DNA of 49,357 nucleotides from contig JAHECP010000025.1 of assembly GCA_024641665.1 (NCBI GenBank), positions 1-49,357 of the forward strand. Direction: 5' to 3'. Below the pieces are notes generated by a model, which saw only the letters and a list, made by a program, of their open reading frames with translations, was not told where the DNA came from and did not search any database. Shown here piece by piece: positions 47,576 to 49,357 of this stretch; position 1 is the stretch's first letter; each line of letters begins with the position of its first letter. The stretch is from Acidobacteriota bacterium (GTDB lineage Bacteria; Acidobacteriota; Vicinamibacteria; Vicinamibacterales; JAHECP01). The translations under genes and the position numbers were made by a program.

Positions 47576-49099
47576 CTACGACAGCGGCACGCTCTGGCCC
47601 GCCTCCACCCAGATGTGCTCCCACGCCAGGCCGCCGGCGAGGGCCAGCAGCGCCGCGAGGACGCCGATGAGCGGCACCGCGAACGCCGCGCCCGTCGCGA
47701 CGAGCGCGCACGGCACCAGACCGCCCGCGCCGACCGCCACGCTCCAGAACAGGCGCGCGAACGGGCCGCGCCGGATCGTCTCGACCGCGAGCGCGTGGTG
47801 CAGCGTCGGCAACGGCGCGACGACGGTCTCGATGACGAGCAGCACGACGTGCGCGAGCATGGCGCCGCCGAGCACCGACAGGAGCGGCGTCACGAGGCCG
47901 CCGGCGTACGGCCCCATGAAGGTCGCGCACACCGCGAGCACCGCCGAGCCGGCGGCCGCCGCCCGCACCAGGATGTCCACCGTCGCGAACGGCCCCTGCC
48001 AGAGGTCGCGGGCGAGCCCCTGCGCGAAGAGCAGACCCGTGTACCCGGTGGCGAGCAGCGGCACCACCAGCGCCGCGCCCGCCAGCCACGAGAGCACCGG
48101 CGCGGCGCCCAGGACGCCCGCGGTGAGCCACGCCGCCGAGACGAGCCCGTGCGCCGTCAGGAAGTACGCGCCCCACACCATCCACGACCGGCGGTTGCCG
48201 CGCGTCAGGATGTAGTAGAAGCGCTCGGGTCGCTCCAGGTCCACGATGAGCACCACCGCCGTGAGCGACACGAACCCGAGCGCCACGGTGGGTCCCACCA
48301 CCATCGTCAGCGGGTTGCGGTAGCCGAGCCACCAGAACAGCGCCGACAGGAACAGCGCGCCGGTGGCGATGGCCTTGGTCAGCAGGTAGACGACCATGTC
48401 CGCGCCCCACGGCTTCGCGTGCGGCACGTCGTAGTCCACACGCGGGTCGCCCGGCCGGTCCGGCGACTCGGCCGGCGCGCCCAGGGGCCGCAGCACGACC
48501 TGCCCCTCCTTGAACGCGAGCGGGCGCGCGGCCAGCTCCGGCTGGATCACGCTCTGGTCGGCGGCGAGGTAGAAGACCTTCGGACGCGTGCCCTTCTCCG
48601 GCTTGCGCACCGCGATCGCCTCGCGCTGCGCGATCTGCGCAACCTCGCTCGTCGGGTCGTCCAGGTCGCCGAAGATGCGGCACTGGGTCGGACACACGCT
48701 CACGCAGGACGGCAGGAGGTCGTTCTCGATCCGGTTCGCGCAGAAGGTGCACTTCTCGGCGGTGCGCGTGTTGGGATCGATGAACAGCTGATCGTACGGG
48801 CAGGCCTCCATGCATGCCCGACAGCCGATGCACGCCGCGCCGTTCAGGTCGACGATCCCGTCCCGGCGCCTGAAGAGCGCGCCCGTGGGACAGATGCGCG
48901 CGCACGGCGCTTCGTCGCACTGATTGCACAGCACCGTGAAGAAGAACCGCCGCGTGTCGGGGAACGTCCCCTTCTCGACGGTCTTCACCCAGCACCGGTT
49001 CACGCCGATGGGGATGTCGTGCTCGGCCTTGCACGCGATCGTGCACGCGTGGCACCCGATGCACTTCCGGAGGTCAATCGCGAAGCCGTAGTGGGCCAT
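47576..49099 (-). CDS. Fused four-cluster ferredoxin / NrfD-type membrane subunit
   Basis: Protein of 507 aa joining two normally separate subunits. Residues 1-190 are a HybA/PsrB-like ferredoxin with four Cys groups: 13/16/19/23, 58/61/66/70, 90/93/96/100, and 117/120/132/136 (with an extra Cys140). Residues about 230-500 are an NrfD/PsrC-type membrane domain with roughly eight helices (VVYLLTKAIATGALFLSALF, LERPERFYYILTRGNRRSWM). It should relay electrons between the quinone pool and the molybdoenzyme encoded next. ATG 49099 is 18 nt past the preceding gene's stop. Confidence 0.92.
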   Translation of the reverse strand: MAHYGFAIDLRKCIGCHACTIACKAEHDIPIGVNRCWVKTVEKGTFPDTRRFFFTVLCNQCDEAPCARICPTGALFRRRDGIVDLNGAACIGCRACMEACPYDQLFIDPNTRTAEKCTFCANRIENDLLPSCVSVCPTQCRIFGDLDDPTSEVAQIAQREAIAVRKPEKGTRPKVFYLAADQSVIQPELAARPLAFKEGQVVLRPLGAPAESPDRPGDPRVDYDVPHAKPWGADMVVYLLTKAIATGALFLSALFWWLGYRNPLTMVVGPTVALGFVSLTAVVLIVDLERPERFYYILTRGNRRSWMVWGAYFLTAHGLVSAAWLTAGVLGAAPVLSWLAGAALVVPLLATGYTGLLFAQGLARDLWQGPFATVDILVRAAAAGSAVLAVCATFMGPYAGGLVTPLLSVLGGAMLAHVVLLVIETVVAPLPTLHHALAVETIRRGPFARLFWSVAVGAGGLVPCALVATGAAFAVPLIGVLAALLALAGGLAWEHIWVEAGQSVPLS

Positions 49100-49116
49100 T
49101 GACGAAGGATGCTGTG

Positions 49117-49125
49117 ACTATAGCA
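49117..49125 (-). promoter_or_regulatory. Extended -10 candidate before the FeS/NrfD gene
   Basis: Minus strand TGCTATAGT (TG-n-TATAGT) overlaps the stop of the upstream gene and would give a leader of about 11 nt. No -35 is recognisable in the CG-repeat upstream. Confidence 0.4.
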
Positions 49126-49357
49126 CGCGCGCGCGCGCGGCGGCGTCCGTCCGGAAGCGCGCGAGCGCGCGGGCGCGCAGCTCTGGATCGACCAGCGGGA
49201 AGGTGCCCAGCACGTGCGCGAACTCCCGCTCCGTCAGGCCGTACAGATCCGCGACGATCGCCTCCAGCCGCGCCGCCCGCTCGTCGTCGGGCGCGCGCGC
49301 CAGCCGGGCCGCGCACGAGACCAGCTCGGCGTGCGCCGCGCTGCCGCGCGGCGGCCG
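49118..49357 (-). CDS. C-terminal end of a DNA methylase/restriction-type protein
   Basis: 79 codons before a TAG stop; the rest is beyond the window edge. The end reads RLEAIVADLYGLTEREFAHV followed by LGTFPLVD and a basic Arg/Ala tail. The pattern I-V-A-x-L-Y-G-L-T-x-x-E-F-A-x-x-L-x-T-F-P-L-V is typical of the extreme C-terminus of Eco57I-like N-6 adenine methylase or combined restriction-methylase proteins. It is on the same strand as, and 18 nt from, the redox genes, which looks coincidental. Confidence 0.6.
   Translation of the reverse strand, partial: RPPRGSAAHAELVSCAARLARAPDDERAARLEAIVADLYGLTEREFAHVLGTFPLVDPELRARALARFRTDAAARARVL

Overview
The window is GC-rich (roughly 70% by eye) with coding on both strands and strong third-position G/C. 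The gene repertoire includes a CBM9/DUF5916 outer-membrane protein, zinc-ribbon Ser/Thr kinases fused to TPR arrays, DinB-like proteins, huge secreted FG-GAP proteins, DUF5989/SxtJ/carbamoyltransferase genes, and abundant short palindromic intergenic repeats. This suggests an Acidobacteriota genome, plausibly class Vicinamibacteria. The assignment is inferred from gene content only; there is no rRNA or tRNA in the window.

Layout. 1-2229 (-): an RND-type efflux operon, TetR > TolC > membrane fusion lipoprotein (cut by the window edge), with overlapping stop/start codons and a tandem operator candidate upstream. 2334-4631 (+): CBM9/DUF5916 barrel protein. 4650-6093 (-): a PLP enzyme of the D-serine dehydratase/D-threonine aldolase-like family followed by a lone EutM/PduA-type microcompartment shell gene. 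6220-10485: collagen-like secreted protein, nucleoside deaminase, a 13-copy inverted 11-mer array, APC permease and secreted histidine phosphatase.

10676-34356 is the most remarkable part. It holds two copies of a convergent two-gene module: a zinc-ribbon/Ser-Thr kinase/TPR protein (984 and 982 aa) facing a giant secreted protein (2368 and 1979 aa). The giants share an Asp-box propeller, a pentapeptide array (PDVEN in one, PDISN in the other), an Ig-like domain, FG-GAP repeats and a DUF11-type domain, but end differently: parallel beta-helix in one, IPT plus C-type lectin in the other. Both kinase genes and the second giant gene carry a TTG-N17-CATAAT type promoter. An M14 peptidase lipoprotein, an SGNH protein and a DinB protein lie between the modules.

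34634-37599: a divergent saccharopine/lysine-6-dehydrogenase-like gene and a glutamate-semialdehyde-type aldehyde dehydrogenase, which could form consecutive lysine-catabolic steps. 37627-41609: DUF5989 small membrane protein, a carbamoyltransferase fused to an SxtJ-like membrane domain, and a divergent SGNH protein, consistent with a modification locus for a surface or secreted glycan or metabolite. 41611-43442: an APC permease bracketed by two inverted copies of a GTGCAC-rich palindromic element. 43463-43876: a panE-like gene with its middle deleted in frame. 43887-49357 (-): tail of a DNA methylase-type gene, an FeS/NrfD fusion, a molybdopterin oxidoreductase and a GAF protein whose kinase domain has lost its phospho-acceptor His.
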